Position numbers and translations under genes: made by a program | Part shown: one piece after another, positions 8,900-19,127 of the stretch | Numbering within the stretch: the first letter of the stretch is position 1 | Layout: each line of letters opens with the position of its first letter | Assembly (NCBI RefSeq): GCF_001894745.1 | Contig: NZ_BBYF01000002.1 | Coordinates: forward strand, 744,001-808,000 | DNA from: Paenibacillus sp. NAIST15-1 | GTDB lineage: Bacteria > Bacillota > Bacilli > Paenibacillales > Paenibacillaceae | Reading direction: 5' to 3' | DNA: 64,000 nucleotides | Notes under the pieces: generated by a model | Database searches by the model: none | Told to the model about the DNA's origin: nothing | The model's input: the letters and a program-made list of their open reading frames with translations, nothing else

Positions 8900-10387
8900 A
8901 TGTCAACACCTACTGGATTTATGGAGTATCGCCGTCAGATTCCGGCTGATCGCGATCCATTGGAACGGCTGAAGGATTGGGAAGAGTTCCATAAGCATTT
9001 AAGTGAAGAAGAGCTTCGCACACAAGGCGCCCGCTGTATGGACTGCGGAACCCCATATTGTCATACAGGTATTGAAATGACGGGAGGAACATCAGGCTGT
9101 CCTGTGCACAATTTGATTCCAGAATGGAATCAGCTCGTGTATCGAGGGTTATGGCAGGAGGCACTTGAGCGCCTGCATAAGACCAATAACTTCCCTGAGT
9201 TTACAGGGCGTGTATGTCCTGCACCATGTGAAGGCTCTTGTACGGTAGGGCTAATTGGACAGCCAGTTACGATTAAGACAATAGAAGAAGCTATCATCGA
9301 ACGAGGATTTGAAGAGGGCTGGGTGAAGCCCGATCCTCCAGCTCAGCGAACAGGTAAGCATGTGGCTGTTGTAGGATCAGGTCCTGCTGGCCTAGCTTGT
9401 GCCGCGCAATTAAATAAAGCCGGCCATTCCGTAACCGTCTTCGAACGTTCAGATCGTCTTGGTGGCCTCCTCACGTATGGGATTCCAACGATGAAGCTGG
9501 AGAAGCAAGTTGTAGATCGCCGTATTCAGCTATTGGAGGCGGAAGGCATTCAATTTGTGACGAATACGGAAATCGGCAAGGACATCCCAGCTGATCAGTT
9601 AGTTGCCTCTCATGATGCGGTAGTTTTATGCGGAGGCGCAACGAAGCCGCGTGAGTTCCAAATAGAAGGAAGCAATTTGCACGGAATCCACTATGCGATG
9701 GATTACTTGAATGGTACGATTAAGAGCTATCTTGACTCCAATCTGGAGGATGGTCAGTATATTAATGCCGAGGGCAAGGATGTGATCGTCATCGGAGGCG
9801 GAGATACTGGAACAGATTGCGTTGCAACTGCGCTCCGTCACGGGTGTCGCAGTGTTACACAATTTGGTACGCATGCGAAGGCTCCGCTAGAACGAGATGC
9901 AAGTACAAATCCTTGGCCGCAGTTCCCGAACGTCTACACGCTGGACTATGCCCATGAGGAAGCCAAAGCCTTATATGGCAGAGATCCTCGTGAATTCTCC
10001 ATCATGACAACGAAGTTCGTCGGTGATGAAGATGGACAGGTGAAGGAACTGCATACGGTGCAGATTGAACGGATTGTCGATGAGACTGGACGGAAAATTT
10101 ATCAGCCGATTCCCGGTACGGAACGCGTATTCCCGGCCCAACTCGTGCTGATTGCGATCGGCTTCGATGGGCCGGAACAGACCATTGCAGGGCAACTCGG
10201 ACTGGCAACCGATCGTCGGACGAATGTGAAGGCCGACTATGGCAAGTATGCGACGAATGTAGGTAAAGTATTTGCCGCAGGAGATATGCGCCGTGGACAG
10301 AGTCTCGTCGTATGGGCGATCAATGAAGGACGAGAGGCTGCAAGAGAAGTCGATCGATATTTGATGGGAACTACACTATTGCCTTAA
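8900..10387 (+). CDS. gltD: glutamate synthase small (beta) subunit, GltD
   Basis: A 495-residue flavoprotein of the GltD family, normal length. The N-terminal iron-sulfur region has the cysteines of [18 protein letters not shown] and [12 protein letters not shown]. Two dinucleotide-binding motifs follow, [15 protein letters not shown] (FAD) and [10 protein letters not shown] (NADPH). It passes NADPH electrons to the large subunit that makes glutamate. The start is ATG 8900 with GGAGGAAA upstream; the longer in-frame TTG 8825 is rejected for lack of a site. The large subunit gltA/gltB is not adjacent, so the partner is elsewhere or this is a stand-alone oxidoreductase. Confidence 0.93.
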   Translation: MSTPTGFMEYRRQIPADRDPLERLKDWEEFHKHLSEEELRTQGARCMDCGTPYCHTGIEMTGGTSGCPVHNLIPEWNQLVYRGLWQEALERLHKTNNFPEFTGRVCPAPCEGSCTVGLIGQPVTIKTIEEAIIERGFEEGWVKPDPPAQRTGKHVAVVGSGPAGLACAAQLNKAGHSVTVFERSDRLGGLLTYGIPTMKLEKQVVDRRIQLLEAEGIQFVTNTEIGKDIPADQLVASHDAVVLCGGATKPREFQIEGSNLHGIHYAMDYLNGTIKSYLDSNLEDGQYINAEGKDVIVIGGGDTGTDCVATALRHGCRSVTQFGTHAKAPLERDASTNPWPQFPNVYTLDYAHEEAKALYGRDPREFSIMTTKFVGDEDGQVKELHTVQIERIVDETGRKIYQPIPGTERVFPAQLVLIAIGFDGPEQTIAGQLGLATDRRTNVKADYGKYATNVGKVFAAGDMRRGQSLVVWAINEGREAAREVDRYLMGTTLLP

Positions 10388-10426
10388 ATGTGAAAGTAGT
10401 GAATAATAGAACATAGTAACGTTAGT

Positions 10427-10467
10427 AAGAAGCTGCGCTTATTCTCACATGCGCGGCTTCTTCTGTT
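10427..10467 (+). terminator. terminator of gltD
   Basis: Hairpin with arms AAGAAGC...GCGC (from 10427) and GCGC..GCTTCTT (to 10462), then a short T-rich tail. Confidence 0.7.
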
Positions 10468-10489
10468 GTGTATGGAAAGAGGTGGTAGG

Positions 10490-12790
10490 ATGAAGACACT
10501 TGTCGTGGCTGAGAAGCCTGATATGGGACGCAACATCGCTTCTGTCATCGAGCCAAGGGGTCGTAAGCACCGGACGCATATTGAAGGGGATCACTACATT
10601 ATTACATGGGCAATCGGCCATTTGCTCGGATTAGCAGAGCCGCAAGCCTATGATGCGAAATATAAACGATGGAACTTCTACGATCTGCCGATTCTACCGA
10701 ACAGCTTCAAGATTGTGGCGGAACGCCGCACGAAGGATCAGTTGAAAATGATCGGGGAGTTGGCGAAACAATGCGATACAATCGTGAATGCATGCGATGC
10801 CGGGCGCGAGGGGCAATATATTTTCGCCCTAATTCAACAGCACTACAAATGGAAACAGCCCGTTAAGCGCTTATGGATATCCGACCTGACAGCAGACACG
10901 ATTCGCCGAGGATTCGGAGAGATGAAGGGTGCAGAGTATTATGAAGGGCTTACAGCTGCAGCAAGAGCCCGAAGTCAGGCAGATTGGATTATTGGGATGA
11001 ACGCTTCTCGCGCCTTTACAACGAAGCACAAGGCACTATTGTCGGTTGGACGCGTTCAGACACCAGTCCTTGCGCTTATTTATGACCGGGAGCAGGAGAT
11101 TGCGGCGTTCCAATCCGAATCCTATTATGAGGTTACAGCTGTATTTCAGCAGGGAGATACAACTTATAAGGGAACTAGACAGGGCGATCGAATTACGGAC
11201 GAGCAAAAGGCGACTGAGATTGCTGACAAAGTGAGAGGGAAGAGCGGACGAATTGCCGATTACCAGATCAAAGAAGGCAAGGAGTATCCGTACAAGCTTT
11301 ATGATTTAACACTGCTGCAGCGGGATGCTAACGCGCGTTTCGGATTCTCGGCAAAGAAGACACTGGATATAGCTCAAGCATTATACGAGAAGCACAAGGC
11401 GATTACGTACCCGCGGACGAACTCGAACTATGTGACGGAGCAAAATATTGGGGGCATGCATCAGGCGCTCAAGATGCTAATGAGTATGCCGGGTTATGCG
11501 GACTTGGCGGCGCAAGCAGAACCGAGTCGGGTTCATAAAAATAACCGCAGCGTGTGCAACCCAGACAAAGTTGAGGATCACCATGCCATTCTGCCAACGA
11601 CGAAGCGCCCGGGCACCTTATCGCCTGAAGAAGGCAAAATCTACGACTTAATCGTTCGTCGCTTGCTGGCGCACTTCTATCCAATTGCAGAGTATACACT
11701 TTATACGGTGTTAACCGAGGTCGAGCAGGAATCATTCAAGACGAGCATGAAGCAATGGCGAATACGGGGCTGGAAGCTCCTATATGATCATGATAAGGAG
11801 AAGTCCCGCACTAAGCGCTCGAAAAAGAAAGATGAGGATGAAGGGGATTCTCAATCATCCTCGGATCAAGTAGAGGAACTTAACGATACGGAGCAGTTCA
11901 ACCTGGACAAGAATCAGCCTGTGCATTGTCGCGAAGCGGAGATGGCTGCCAAGGCAACACAGCCGCCAAAGTCTTATACAGAGGGCACATTGCTGAAGGC
12001 AATGGAAAGCGCAGGGAAGCAGCTGGACAATGAAGAGCTGCGTGAAGTAATGAAGGATGCAGGGCTGGGAACCCCTGCGACGCGGGCGGCGACAATTGAA
12101 CGGCTGAAGCAAGTCGGATATATCTTGATGACTGGCAAACGTCTTACACTCGCAACCAAAGGTAAGACAGCTGTTGAGCTGATTCGCGGGGCAGGGGTAC
12201 ATCTTCTAACCTCACCAGAGATGACAGGGCAATGGGAGAGACGATTAACGCAGATTGCCAGAGGAGAGGCATCGGAAGATGTATTCATGGAAGCTGTGCG
12301 CAAGTTCACGCTTCATGTCATTGATTGTGTCGGCAAGCAAAGCCCTGTATCAGCCGAAGTTCTTGCATTGATCGAATCGGACAAGTCATCCAAGGGGAGA
12401 GGCAAGCCGCAAACCAGCGCCAAGACATCGAAGAGTTCCAAAGTGAAGGGTTCGGCGACGCAAGCTTCTGGTTCTAGCCGCTCATCAGAAGGAAGCGGAC
12501 AACATGCAGCACCTGAAACCTTCGGCATATGTCCTCGCGAAGGCTGTGGCGGTACGATAATTGAAGGGCGCAAGGGGTTCGGCTGTTCGAACTATAGGCT
12601 AGGCTGCAAGTTCGTTGTGTGGAAAAAGCAGTTGGCTACAGGGAAGACGATATCTCCGGTGATGATGCGCGAGCTATTGGAGAAGGGAAGCACGAAGAAG
12701 CTTAGCTTTACCAGAGGAAATGCAACGGTGAAAGGAAGATTGGTTCTAGCCAATCGATCAACTGGGGATTTGAAAGTGGTTGAAGAATAG
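10490..12790 (+). CDS. topB: DNA topoisomerase III (type IA)
   Basis: A 766-residue type IA topoisomerase that relaxes and decatenates DNA through a 5'-phosphotyrosine link. The N-terminal Toprim domain has VVAEKPDMGRNIA and the acidic NACDAGREG. The active tyrosine is in ITYPRTNSNYV. A later GTPATRAATIERL stretch is typical of TopB. The linker at about 12375-12500 is Ser/Lys-rich and low in complexity. A C-terminal zinc-ribbon-like domain follows, with CPREGC and CSNYRLGC. ATG 10490 has AGAGGTGG upstream. Confidence 0.95.
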   Translation: MKTLVVAEKPDMGRNIASVIEPRGRKHRTHIEGDHYIITWAIGHLLGLAEPQAYDAKYKRWNFYDLPILPNSFKIVAERRTKDQLKMIGELAKQCDTIVNACDAGREGQYIFALIQQHYKWKQPVKRLWISDLTADTIRRGFGEMKGAEYYEGLTAAARARSQADWIIGMNASRAFTTKHKALLSVGRVQTPVLALIYDREQEIAAFQSESYYEVTAVFQQGDTTYKGTRQGDRITDEQKATEIADKVRGKSGRIADYQIKEGKEYPYKLYDLTLLQRDANARFGFSAKKTLDIAQALYEKHKAITYPRTNSNYVTEQNIGGMHQALKMLMSMPGYADLAAQAEPSRVHKNNRSVCNPDKVEDHHAILPTTKRPGTLSPEEGKIYDLIVRRLLAHFYPIAEYTLYTVLTEVEQESFKTSMKQWRIRGWKLLYDHDKEKSRTKRSKKKDEDEGDSQSSSDQVEELNDTEQFNLDKNQPVHCREAEMAAKATQPPKSYTEGTLLKAMESAGKQLDNEELREVMKDAGLGTPATRAATIERLKQVGYILMTGKRLTLATKGKTAVELIRGAGVHLLTSPEMTGQWERRLTQIARGEASEDVFMEAVRKFTLHVIDCVGKQSPVSAEVLALIESDKSSKGRGKPQTSAKTSKSSKVKGSATQASGSSRSSEGSGQHAAPETFGICPREGCGGTIIEGRKGFGCSNYRLGCKFVVWKKQLATGKTISPVMMRELLEKGSTKKLSFTRGNATVKGRLVLANRSTGDLKVVEE

Positions 12791-12827
12791 CGGAACACGA
12801 ATATTCGTTTCTCCATTAGAAGCATAC

Positions 12828-12885
12828 ATGAAGAAGCCATATGCCCGCCCCATAGGGTGGAAACGAGACAGCATGGCTTCTTCAT
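12828..12885. terminator. bidirectional terminator between topB and the HAD gene
   Basis: A perfect 13-bp inverted repeat ATGAAGAAGCCAT (12828-12840) with ATGGCTTCTTCAT (12873-12885), lying between convergent genes. Confidence 0.7.
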
Positions 12886-12919
12886 GTTGTGTTCCGAATT
12901 GAACTTGGGTCTGCTTGAT

Positions 12920-13678
12920 CTAGCTCAGCTTGGAGGTGAGCAGCCATTCCTCGATAACACGAGGTACGTCAGCAAGCTTCTCTAAAGTGTACAGCGCTCC
13001 TTGGGGCTCGATCTCAATGTCAATGACGTTGTAGAGCCACTCATTCGGACGCTTTAAATAAATGACATGAAGTCCAGCTAAGAGGCCGGGTTGTACATCT
13101 GTCCGTACGGAGTTGCCGATCATCCATGTATTGGCAGGTGAGAAGCCTTGCTCCTTCACAATCTCTGCTAATGCTTCAGCTGTCTTATGCTGACGAATAA
13201 AAATGCGATCTCCGAAGTAGGCGGACAGCTTCATTTGGTCAATCTTGCGCTGCTGGATAACAGGCTCACCGCCTGTATACAGGTACAATTCATGACCTTG
13301 ATCACGAAGCAGTTCTAGTGTTTCAACCATTCCTGGATAAGGCTCAATTTCCATGTCATACACGCTAAGTCCGAGCTTCCAGAGCTGTTCCTTCTCCTCA
13401 TCAGAGGAATCTCTGCCTGTCAAGTTGCACAAGTGGTTGTACGTTTCAATGAAGGAACGAGGGAAATGCTCGCTCTGAAACCCGTTTTTCTGTACGCCAG
13501 CGATGTCGAACTTAGATTGGACGGACTTGATTTCTTGCGCGCTCATGTTCGATGAGTTGAACCAAGTCGTCATCGTATCCAAAAATTGATGAATGACAAT
13601 GTCAAAGTATTTGTTGCAATAAATGAGCGTGTCGTCCATGTCGAACAGTATTGTTTGTTTTGGCATTGATGTAGTCAA
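12920..13678 (-). CDS. HAD-superfamily hydrolase
   Basis: A 252-residue haloacid-dehalogenase-fold phosphatase. Motif I is FDMDDTL with nucleophile and acid aspartates. Motif II is the threonine of LYTGG, the lysine lies in IRQHKTAEAL, and motif IV is IGNSVRTDV. The cap domain sits between motifs I and II (C1 type). TTG at 13678 is preferred because AAGGAGG precedes it by about seven bases; the track-length ATG at 13708 has no site. The substrate cannot be read from sequence. Confidence 0.88.
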   Translation of the reverse strand: MTTSMPKQTILFDMDDTLIYCNKYFDIVIHQFLDTMTTWFNSSNMSAQEIKSVQSKFDIAGVQKNGFQSEHFPRSFIETYNHLCNLTGRDSSDEEKEQLWKLGLSVYDMEIEPYPGMVETLELLRDQGHELYLYTGGEPVIQQRKIDQMKLSAYFGDRIFIRQHKTAEALAEIVKEQGFSPANTWMIGNSVRTDVQPGLLAGLHVIYLKRPNEWLYNVIDIEIEPQGALYTLEKLADVPRVIEEWLLTSKLS

Positions 13679-13762
13679 TGTGATTTCCTCCTTGCGCCTT
13701 TCAGACATGACAAGCGTGAGGAGGATAGCGATAACCTTCCATTACGCATACTTTGTCAGTCG

Positions 13763-14686
13763 TTACAATTGTACTTGCACATAATCTTCTAGAAATACGG
13801 ACAAGTCGGACAACCCTTCCCGACGAAGGGCGATGGATTCCGAATCGCCGTCCCAATAGGTACGTATGTATCCAGCGGATCGAAGAACGGCCAAATGATG
13901 CTTCACGGTTCCTTTGGATAATGAGAGATGCTGTTGGATATCAGCGAATGAGCGTGAACCTTGACTAACGAAACGCAGCAGCTGCAGCCGTTCTTGGTCA
14001 GCAAGCGCTTGCGTCATGCGAAGCAGGCTGTGAGACGGCACGCAATCATCTTCAGCGGGCTCGTCAACCGCGTACAGGACAAGCAGCTTGTTCTTAAACG
14101 TGCACGTATTGTTCATCGGACGATAGTGCCACATTGGAGCAAGAATGCATTCGCGAATATGATTCTTCTCATCACGAATGACGATGCCATTCGTTGCAAC
14201 TTCGACAACTTCTTCTGGAGTTATTTTGCTCATTAAGAGCCGCTTCTCATCCGCATCTTGCAGCAAAATAGGCTCCCATTGCGGCAAGGTGTGCGAGATG
14301 TAATGCTCATACCAGCATTTCAATGCGGGTACATAATATCGTTGGCAATCCTCTCTGGTGAGCGAAATGTCTAGCAGGCCATACTGCTCCTGAACATGCT
14401 TCCATTGCTGATCAGTTGTCTGTTCCAGATGCTCGATGTACCCTGTAATATGACTGCCGCCTGTATATTCAAGCGCTATAGCATACAGCATGTCATAATC
14501 CGTTAGTGAATAACGCTTCACCTGACGAGCATGCTCCTCCCATTCACTGGGCATCATTTGCTCTGCTTGACGTACCCACGTCATGCCGTTGTCAACATTG
14601 CGAATCCATTTGCGGTGTACAAATAGCATGAAGCTTCCAATAAGTTCATATACCGATGAACAGTCGATACGAACATGATAGGTCAT
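13763..14686 (-). CDS. ArsR-like winged-helix transcriptional regulator with N-terminal sensor-like region
   Basis: A 307-residue protein. The C-terminal 90 residues are a winged helix of the ArsR type, with helix-turn-helix FADIQQHLSLSKGTVKHHLAVLRSAGYI. The N-terminal 210 residues match no family I recognise. This long layout differs from the usual 100-residue ArsR protein, and no metal-binding cysteine pair is visible in the HTH. AAGGAGG lies upstream of its ATG. It is divergent from the MFS transporter at 14810, which it probably controls. Confidence 0.8.
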   Translation of the reverse strand: MTYHVRIDCSSVYELIGSFMLFVHRKWIRNVDNGMTWVRQAEQMMPSEWEEHARQVKRYSLTDYDMLYAIALEYTGGSHITGYIEHLEQTTDQQWKHVQEQYGLLDISLTREDCQRYYVPALKCWYEHYISHTLPQWEPILLQDADEKRLLMSKITPEEVVEVATNGIVIRDEKNHIRECILAPMWHYRPMNNTCTFKNKLLVLYAVDEPAEDDCVPSHSLLRMTQALADQERLQLLRFVSQGSRSFADIQQHLSLSKGTVKHHLAVLRSAGYIRTYWDGDSESIALRREGLSDLSVFLEDYVQVQL

Positions 14687-14737
14687 GCCTGCGTAGCCTC
14701 CTTGGTAATGACAATGAGTGTCTACATTTATTATGAA

Positions 14738-14766
14738 TTGTATTGCATAGCATTGTCTACTATAAT
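14738..14766 (+). promoter_or_regulatory. sigma-A promoter of the MFS gene
   Basis: TTGTAT (14738-14743), 17-base spacer, TATAAT (14761-14766), 44 bases before the MFS start codon and within the divergent gap, so it is within reach of the ArsR-like regulator. Confidence 0.65.
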
Positions 14767-14809
14767 TGTGAAATGTTCATTTGATAGAGATAAATGGGGA
14801 GGTTTAAGA

Positions 14810-15991
14810 ATGGCATCTTGGCGGAACACGACAGATTCCCCAACTTGGAAATTTATAATTCTGATTATTGTTGTTATGATTACAGGTCTTAGTCAGGGGT
14901 TATTGCTGCCCTTACTTACGATCTTCTTGGAGCGGATGGGGGTTCCATCCGATCTGAATGCATTGAATGCTACCGCCCTCTACTTAGGGGTATTCTCCAT
15001 GATGTTCCTAGTAGAGCGGATACTTATTCGGCTTGGCTATAAGAAAATGCTGCTTGCCGGTATGGTGTCGGTTACGATCGCACTAGCGTTATTTCCGTTC
15101 TTCCCGAACATTTGGGTATGGTTCGTTCTGCGAATTGTTGTTGGTCTAGGTGACAGCGCGCTGCATTATGCGACACAGCTGTGGGCCGTGTCAGTCAGTC
15201 CAGCGAATCGACGGGGAAGAAACATCTCCCTATATGGGATGGCGTATGGGGTAGGCTTCAGCTTCGGGCCATTAGGCATTAATTTGTTGTCTATCCATGA
15301 TTCAGCACCGTTCATCGCGATTGTTCTCCTGTTCCTCATTGTTATGGCAATTGTATATGTGAAGCTGCCAAATGAAGAAGCTGCGATGATGAAGGACGGA
15401 TCGAGACCGGAGAAACGCTATCGCCGTTCCTACCAATGGGCCTGGTTCGCTCTGATGCCAGCATTCCTATACGGTTACATGGAAGCCTCGATGAATAGCA
15501 ACTTCCCTGTATACGCGCTTCGTCTCGGCATGGAACAGCATTGGATATCGTATTTGCTTCCATTCTTCGGGATCGGGGGACTTATTCTGCAGCTGCCGTT
15601 AGGCATGCTTAGCGACCGCATCGACCGCAAAAAAGTATTGATGGCATGCGGTATCTTAGGGGGATTAGGGTTCCTTATCATCCCGTTTGTGGGTACGAAC
15701 ATTTGGGGAATTCTCATTATGTTCATGCTCGTTGGAGGCTTGGTTGGTTCTTTCTTCTCATTAGGACTCGCGTATGCAGCAGACATATTGCCTAAGGAAT
15801 ATTTGCCGTCCGCTAACGTGATTGCATCCATTCACTTCAGCTTAGGGAGCATCATTGGGCCGAATTTAGCGGGCATTGGGATTCAATACGTATCAATTGG
15901 GAGCATGTTCTACTTGCTCGGGGCTTGGTATATTGGATTCTCACTACTCGGCTTCATCTTCAGACGGCGCAATAAAACGCTTGCAAGTTAG
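14810..15991 (+). CDS. MFS transporter
   Basis: A 393-residue, 12-helix major facilitator protein. The intracellular loop after helix 8 reads LSDRIDRKKVL, matching the family's loop motif, and hydrophobic segments cover the length. ATG 14810 has GGGGAGG upstream; the in-frame extension to 14675 would run into the divergent gene. Arrangement with the ArsR-like regulator suggests a regulated exporter, but the substrate is unknown. Confidence 0.88.
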   Translation: MASWRNTTDSPTWKFIILIIVVMITGLSQGLLLPLLTIFLERMGVPSDLNALNATALYLGVFSMMFLVERILIRLGYKKMLLAGMVSVTIALALFPFFPNIWVWFVLRIVVGLGDSALHYATQLWAVSVSPANRRGRNISLYGMAYGVGFSFGPLGINLLSIHDSAPFIAIVLLFLIVMAIVYVKLPNEEAAMMKDGSRPEKRYRRSYQWAWFALMPAFLYGYMEASMNSNFPVYALRLGMEQHWISYLLPFFGIGGLILQLPLGMLSDRIDRKKVLMACGILGGLGFLIIPFVGTNIWGILIMFMLVGGLVGSFFSLGLAYAADILPKEYLPSANVIASIHFSLGSIIGPNLAGIGIQYVSIGSMFYLLGAWYIGFSLLGFIFRRRNKTLAS

Positions 15992-16108
15992 GGGCTACCT
16001 TCCTTACACTAAGAGTACATGTTCGTGAACCGCTGCGCACATATAAATAGTCTCTCGCAGCAAACAAGCAGCGAACTGCCATTGTCGGAATGGAGAGGAG
16101 TCTTGACG

Positions 16109-16837
16109 GTGATTAGAGTAGATCAGTTAGTGAAGCAGTACCCTCCTGAACAGAAGGTATTGAAAAATATTAGCTTCGAAGTGCAGCCGGGCGAGTTCAT
16201 TGGTGTAGTAGGTGCGAGCGGCAGCGGGAAGTCGACACTGCTGAAATGTTTGGCGCTTCAGGAGAGATGGACAAGCGGCAAATTTATCGTTGACGGTGTG
16301 GATATCTTCGCGCAGCAGTTGAGCGGAAGACGGAAGGTGAAGCGGGAGTTCGCCTACTTGGAACAGAACCCAGTGCTGTCGGACAATCGCAAGGCATTGA
16401 AGAACGTCTTAATCGGACGCTTCCATCAAACTCCGCTATGGAGAATGGCTACCGGAATGATACGCTCAGACGACTACATGGGGGCAATGGATACCATTGA
16501 ACAGCTTGGCCTATTGGACAAGGCCCATAAGAAGTGTAGTGATCTGAGTGGTGGGGAGAAGCAGCGGATTGCCATTGCCAGGGCGCTTGTACACGGAGCA
16601 GACGTGCTGCTTGCAGATGAGCCTGTTCTCGGACTAGACCCGCAATCGGCTGAATCTGTATTGTCGACATTTCGAGACCTGTGCACGAAGCAGCGCAAGA
16701 TCGTTATTGCGGTATTTCATCAGGTTGAACTAGCAGAGAAATTCGCTACACGATTATGGGGACTTCATGACGGCACTATCGCAGTCGATGTGAAGGGCAG
16801 ACGGCTTCTTCAATCAGAGAAGGCTCTCATATTATAA
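16109..16837 (+). CDS. ABC transporter ATP-binding protein, PhnC-like, without partner genes
   Basis: A 242-residue ABC ATPase with Walker A GASGSGKST, Q-loop in YLEQNP, signature LSGGEKQ, Walker B VLLADEPVLGLD and the H-loop in VFHQVE. The insert NVLIGRFHQTPLWRMATG is characteristic of PhnC, the phosphonate importer ATPase. GTG 16109 has GGAGAGGAG eight bases before it. No permease or binding protein lies alongside: the neighbours are an MFS transporter and a DUF3298 protein. Confidence 0.85.
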   Translation: MIRVDQLVKQYPPEQKVLKNISFEVQPGEFIGVVGASGSGKSTLLKCLALQERWTSGKFIVDGVDIFAQQLSGRRKVKREFAYLEQNPVLSDNRKALKNVLIGRFHQTPLWRMATGMIRSDDYMGAMDTIEQLGLLDKAHKKCSDLSGGEKQRIAIARALVHGADVLLADEPVLGLDPQSAESVLSTFRDLCTKQRKIVIAVFHQVELAEKFATRLWGLHDGTIAVDVKGRRLLQSEKALIL

Positions 16838-16964
16838 TGAAGATTGGGAAAAAGTAAATAGGCAATTGTCACGCCATCTCTTATGGATGCATATGTTGTA
16901 AGGTGGGGGAAGAACGTTCTTTTCTCTCCGAACACTCACGCATCCGTAGGAGGTGGCTTTATTT

Positions 16965-17576
16965 ATGCTGTATCCATTGCCGATTCCGATCGAGCCTCAT
17001 GTTATTCGCAAGCCGAACCTGGAGGTGTACGTTCCTGTCGTTGTGGATCCGAAGCATCCACAAGCGGCGGAGCGTATGAATCATACCATACAAAATCAGG
17101 TCAGGGAATTAATTCGAACTTCCGGCTATGAGGAAGATCCGAAGAATATTCAGGTTCAAGGTTGGTACGAAATCAAATTAAACGAAAGAGGATACCTTAG
17201 TCTTACTTTAAGTGTATATGACTATCCCTATCATGCAGCCCATGGGATGACCTATCAGCGTGGGTTGACCTTTGAGACAGAGACAGGCAAGCTGATAAAG
17301 CTATCTGATTTGTTCAAGCCGGGGGCCCCTTACGTAGACGTGTTGTCTAAGCATGTCGCCGCACAGATTAAGACGCGGGATATCCAGACGCTAGAGCCAT
17401 TCAAGTCGATTCGTCCGGATCAAGATTTCTATATGACGGATAAATCGCTCGTTCTCTTCTTCCAGTTGTACGAAATTGCGGCGTATGTATATGGATTTCT
17501 GTACTTCCCGATATCAGTATACGAGTTGAACGACATTAAAGCGGATAATGGCATTATAGATAAGTTGTCATACTAA
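16965..17576 (+). CDS. DUF3298-type protein
   Basis: A 203-residue protein with the DUF3298/RsiV-type C-terminal domain: TYQRGLTFETETGKLIKLSDLF followed by a segment ending in a FQLYEIAAY..G pattern. In RsiV this fold is the sensor part of an anti-sigma factor that binds lysozyme; here there is no anti-sigma or membrane segment and no clear signal peptide. ATG 16965 is used; AGGAGG lies 11 bases upstream. Confidence 0.7.
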   Translation: MLYPLPIPIEPHVIRKPNLEVYVPVVVDPKHPQAAERMNHTIQNQVRELIRTSGYEEDPKNIQVQGWYEIKLNERGYLSLTLSVYDYPYHAAHGMTYQRGLTFETETGKLIKLSDLFKPGAPYVDVLSKHVAAQIKTRDIQTLEPFKSIRPDQDFYMTDKSLVLFFQLYEIAAYVYGFLYFPISVYELNDIKADNGIIDKLSY

Positions 17577-17803
17577 GCATCGAGGTAAGCATCGAGGCTC
17601 AAATATAGTACGAAGCATGTGTGCTGAGCAAGGAGGAAGTTTCTTTCCCAATGAATCATCGCTTTGTCACGGGTTTGTCACCATTAGGTGACTCTTTTTT
17701 TTTATAATGAGAGAGTATGCCTGTGAATAGGCTACAAAGACGAAGAGTAATGTGTTTCGACGAAAGAACGAATAATAGAAGCAACAAAGGAGGAATGGCA
17801 TGT

Positions 17804-19099
17804 ATGATAAAAAGCCGAACAATACGAAAAGCATCGCTACTCCTTCTACTGGCTAGTGTCATGTTAAGCGGCTGTCAGTGGGTTCAAGACCCCAAATCCA
17901 TGCTTAAGGAACCACGATTGTCGACAGATAAAGCGAATTTAAAATCGATTATTGACTCCCAAAAGCCTGAAGGAGCAAATATCATCCGGCCTCGCAATGC
18001 AGACGATCGCAGCACGATTCGCATTGCGGATTTGAACAATGATGGCAAGGGTGAGGCGATTGTATTCTATGAGACGCCAGACAAGGAAGTTCGAATCCAT
18101 GGTATGATCTTTAAATCAGATGGTGACACATGGACGAAGGTGTTCGACTTCGATGGTGAGGGTACTCAGTTGGACCGGGTTGAGCTGGTTGACTTGACAG
18201 GTGATAAGAGTCTTGAACTTGTGGTAGGTTATGGCAGCAATGACCCGAAGCTGAATAAGGGACTTGTTGTGTATCGATTCACAGACACAGAGATGGTCAG
18301 AATGTTCGAACAGCCGTATTCTCAATTCGTGATCGATGATCTGGATCAAAACGGTAAGAATCGATTGTTTATATTGAATAACCGCTCAGGTCAAATACCT
18401 GTCCTCTTTTCATTCGATTATCAAAATGGCAGGATGGTTAAATTTCATGAGTTGAGGTTATCATCTAATGCTAATGCGTACACGAATATGGTGTCTGGAT
18501 TTATATCAAAAGACCGCAAAGGACTCGTGCTTGATTCAGATGCAGGGGCCAACTACTATATATCAAATATTATCGGAATGAATAAGGATCATATGCTTGA
18601 ATCCTTGTTGCAAGAGGGCTTAACGGAAAGCAAATGGGGCGGTATTAAGAGCTCTGACATGAACGGCGATGGCATTATTGAGATCGGTATTCCCGAGCAG
18701 CCTCACGGCTGGGATCTGTATCAATCTCATGAAATCCCTTATTTTACAAACTTCTTCCAATGGGATGGACAGCATGGCTTGAAGTTAGTGGAGAAGCAAT
18801 ACCGCGACCATATGGATCGCTTCCATTTTTCTTTCCCAAAATCTTGGTATGGACGTGTGACTGTGGATACAAAATCGAAAAAAGATGAAATGCTCCGCTT
18901 TGTCGATCTTCATACGAACGAAACGTTCGCCATCATCCGATTCTTTACACCGGAGGCATGGGAGTCTTATAAGGAGAAATGGACGTACCTCAGTTCATTT
19001 GGTGACAAGATTATCGGCATTTACAGCAAGGAGCCACTGAATGCGAAACAAGGGGTCCCTAAAATACCAGAACTAGACAAAAGTGATAGTGATTCTTAA
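17804..19099 (+). CDS. lipoprotein with FG-GAP/VCBS-like repeats
   Basis: A 431-residue secreted lipoprotein. The signal peptide ends in the lipobox LSGC (Cys about residue 23). Calcium-binding-like FG-GAP loops are seen at DLNNDGKGEA, DLTGDKSLEL, DLDQNGKNRL and DMNGDGIIEI, as in beta-propeller proteins. ATG 17804 is preferred (AAGGAGG ten bases upstream) over ATG 17795. It sits 28 bases before a response regulator and its kinase, so it may be an extracellular partner of that two-component system; this is inference. Confidence 0.8.
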   Translation: MIKSRTIRKASLLLLLASVMLSGCQWVQDPKSMLKEPRLSTDKANLKSIIDSQKPEGANIIRPRNADDRSTIRIADLNNDGKGEAIVFYETPDKEVRIHGMIFKSDGDTWTKVFDFDGEGTQLDRVELVDLTGDKSLELVVGYGSNDPKLNKGLVVYRFTDTEMVRMFEQPYSQFVIDDLDQNGKNRLFILNNRSGQIPVLFSFDYQNGRMVKFHELRLSSNANAYTNMVSGFISKDRKGLVLDSDAGANYYISNIIGMNKDHMLESLLQEGLTESKWGGIKSSDMNGDGIIEIGIPEQPHGWDLYQSHEIPYFTNFFQWDGQHGLKLVEKQYRDHMDRFHFSFPKSWYGRVTVDTKSKKDEMLRFVDLHTNETFAIIRFFTPEAWESYKEKWTYLSSFGDKIIGIYSKEPLNAKQGVPKIPELDKSDSDS

Positions 19100-19127
19100 A
19101 GGAAATGAAGTAAGGAGATAAGTAGAG

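Noticed and set aside
14724-14778. Long ACATTT...AAATGT inverted repeat as operator for the ArsR-like protein
   Set aside because: Only the outer six bases and a few inner positions match; too weak to claim.
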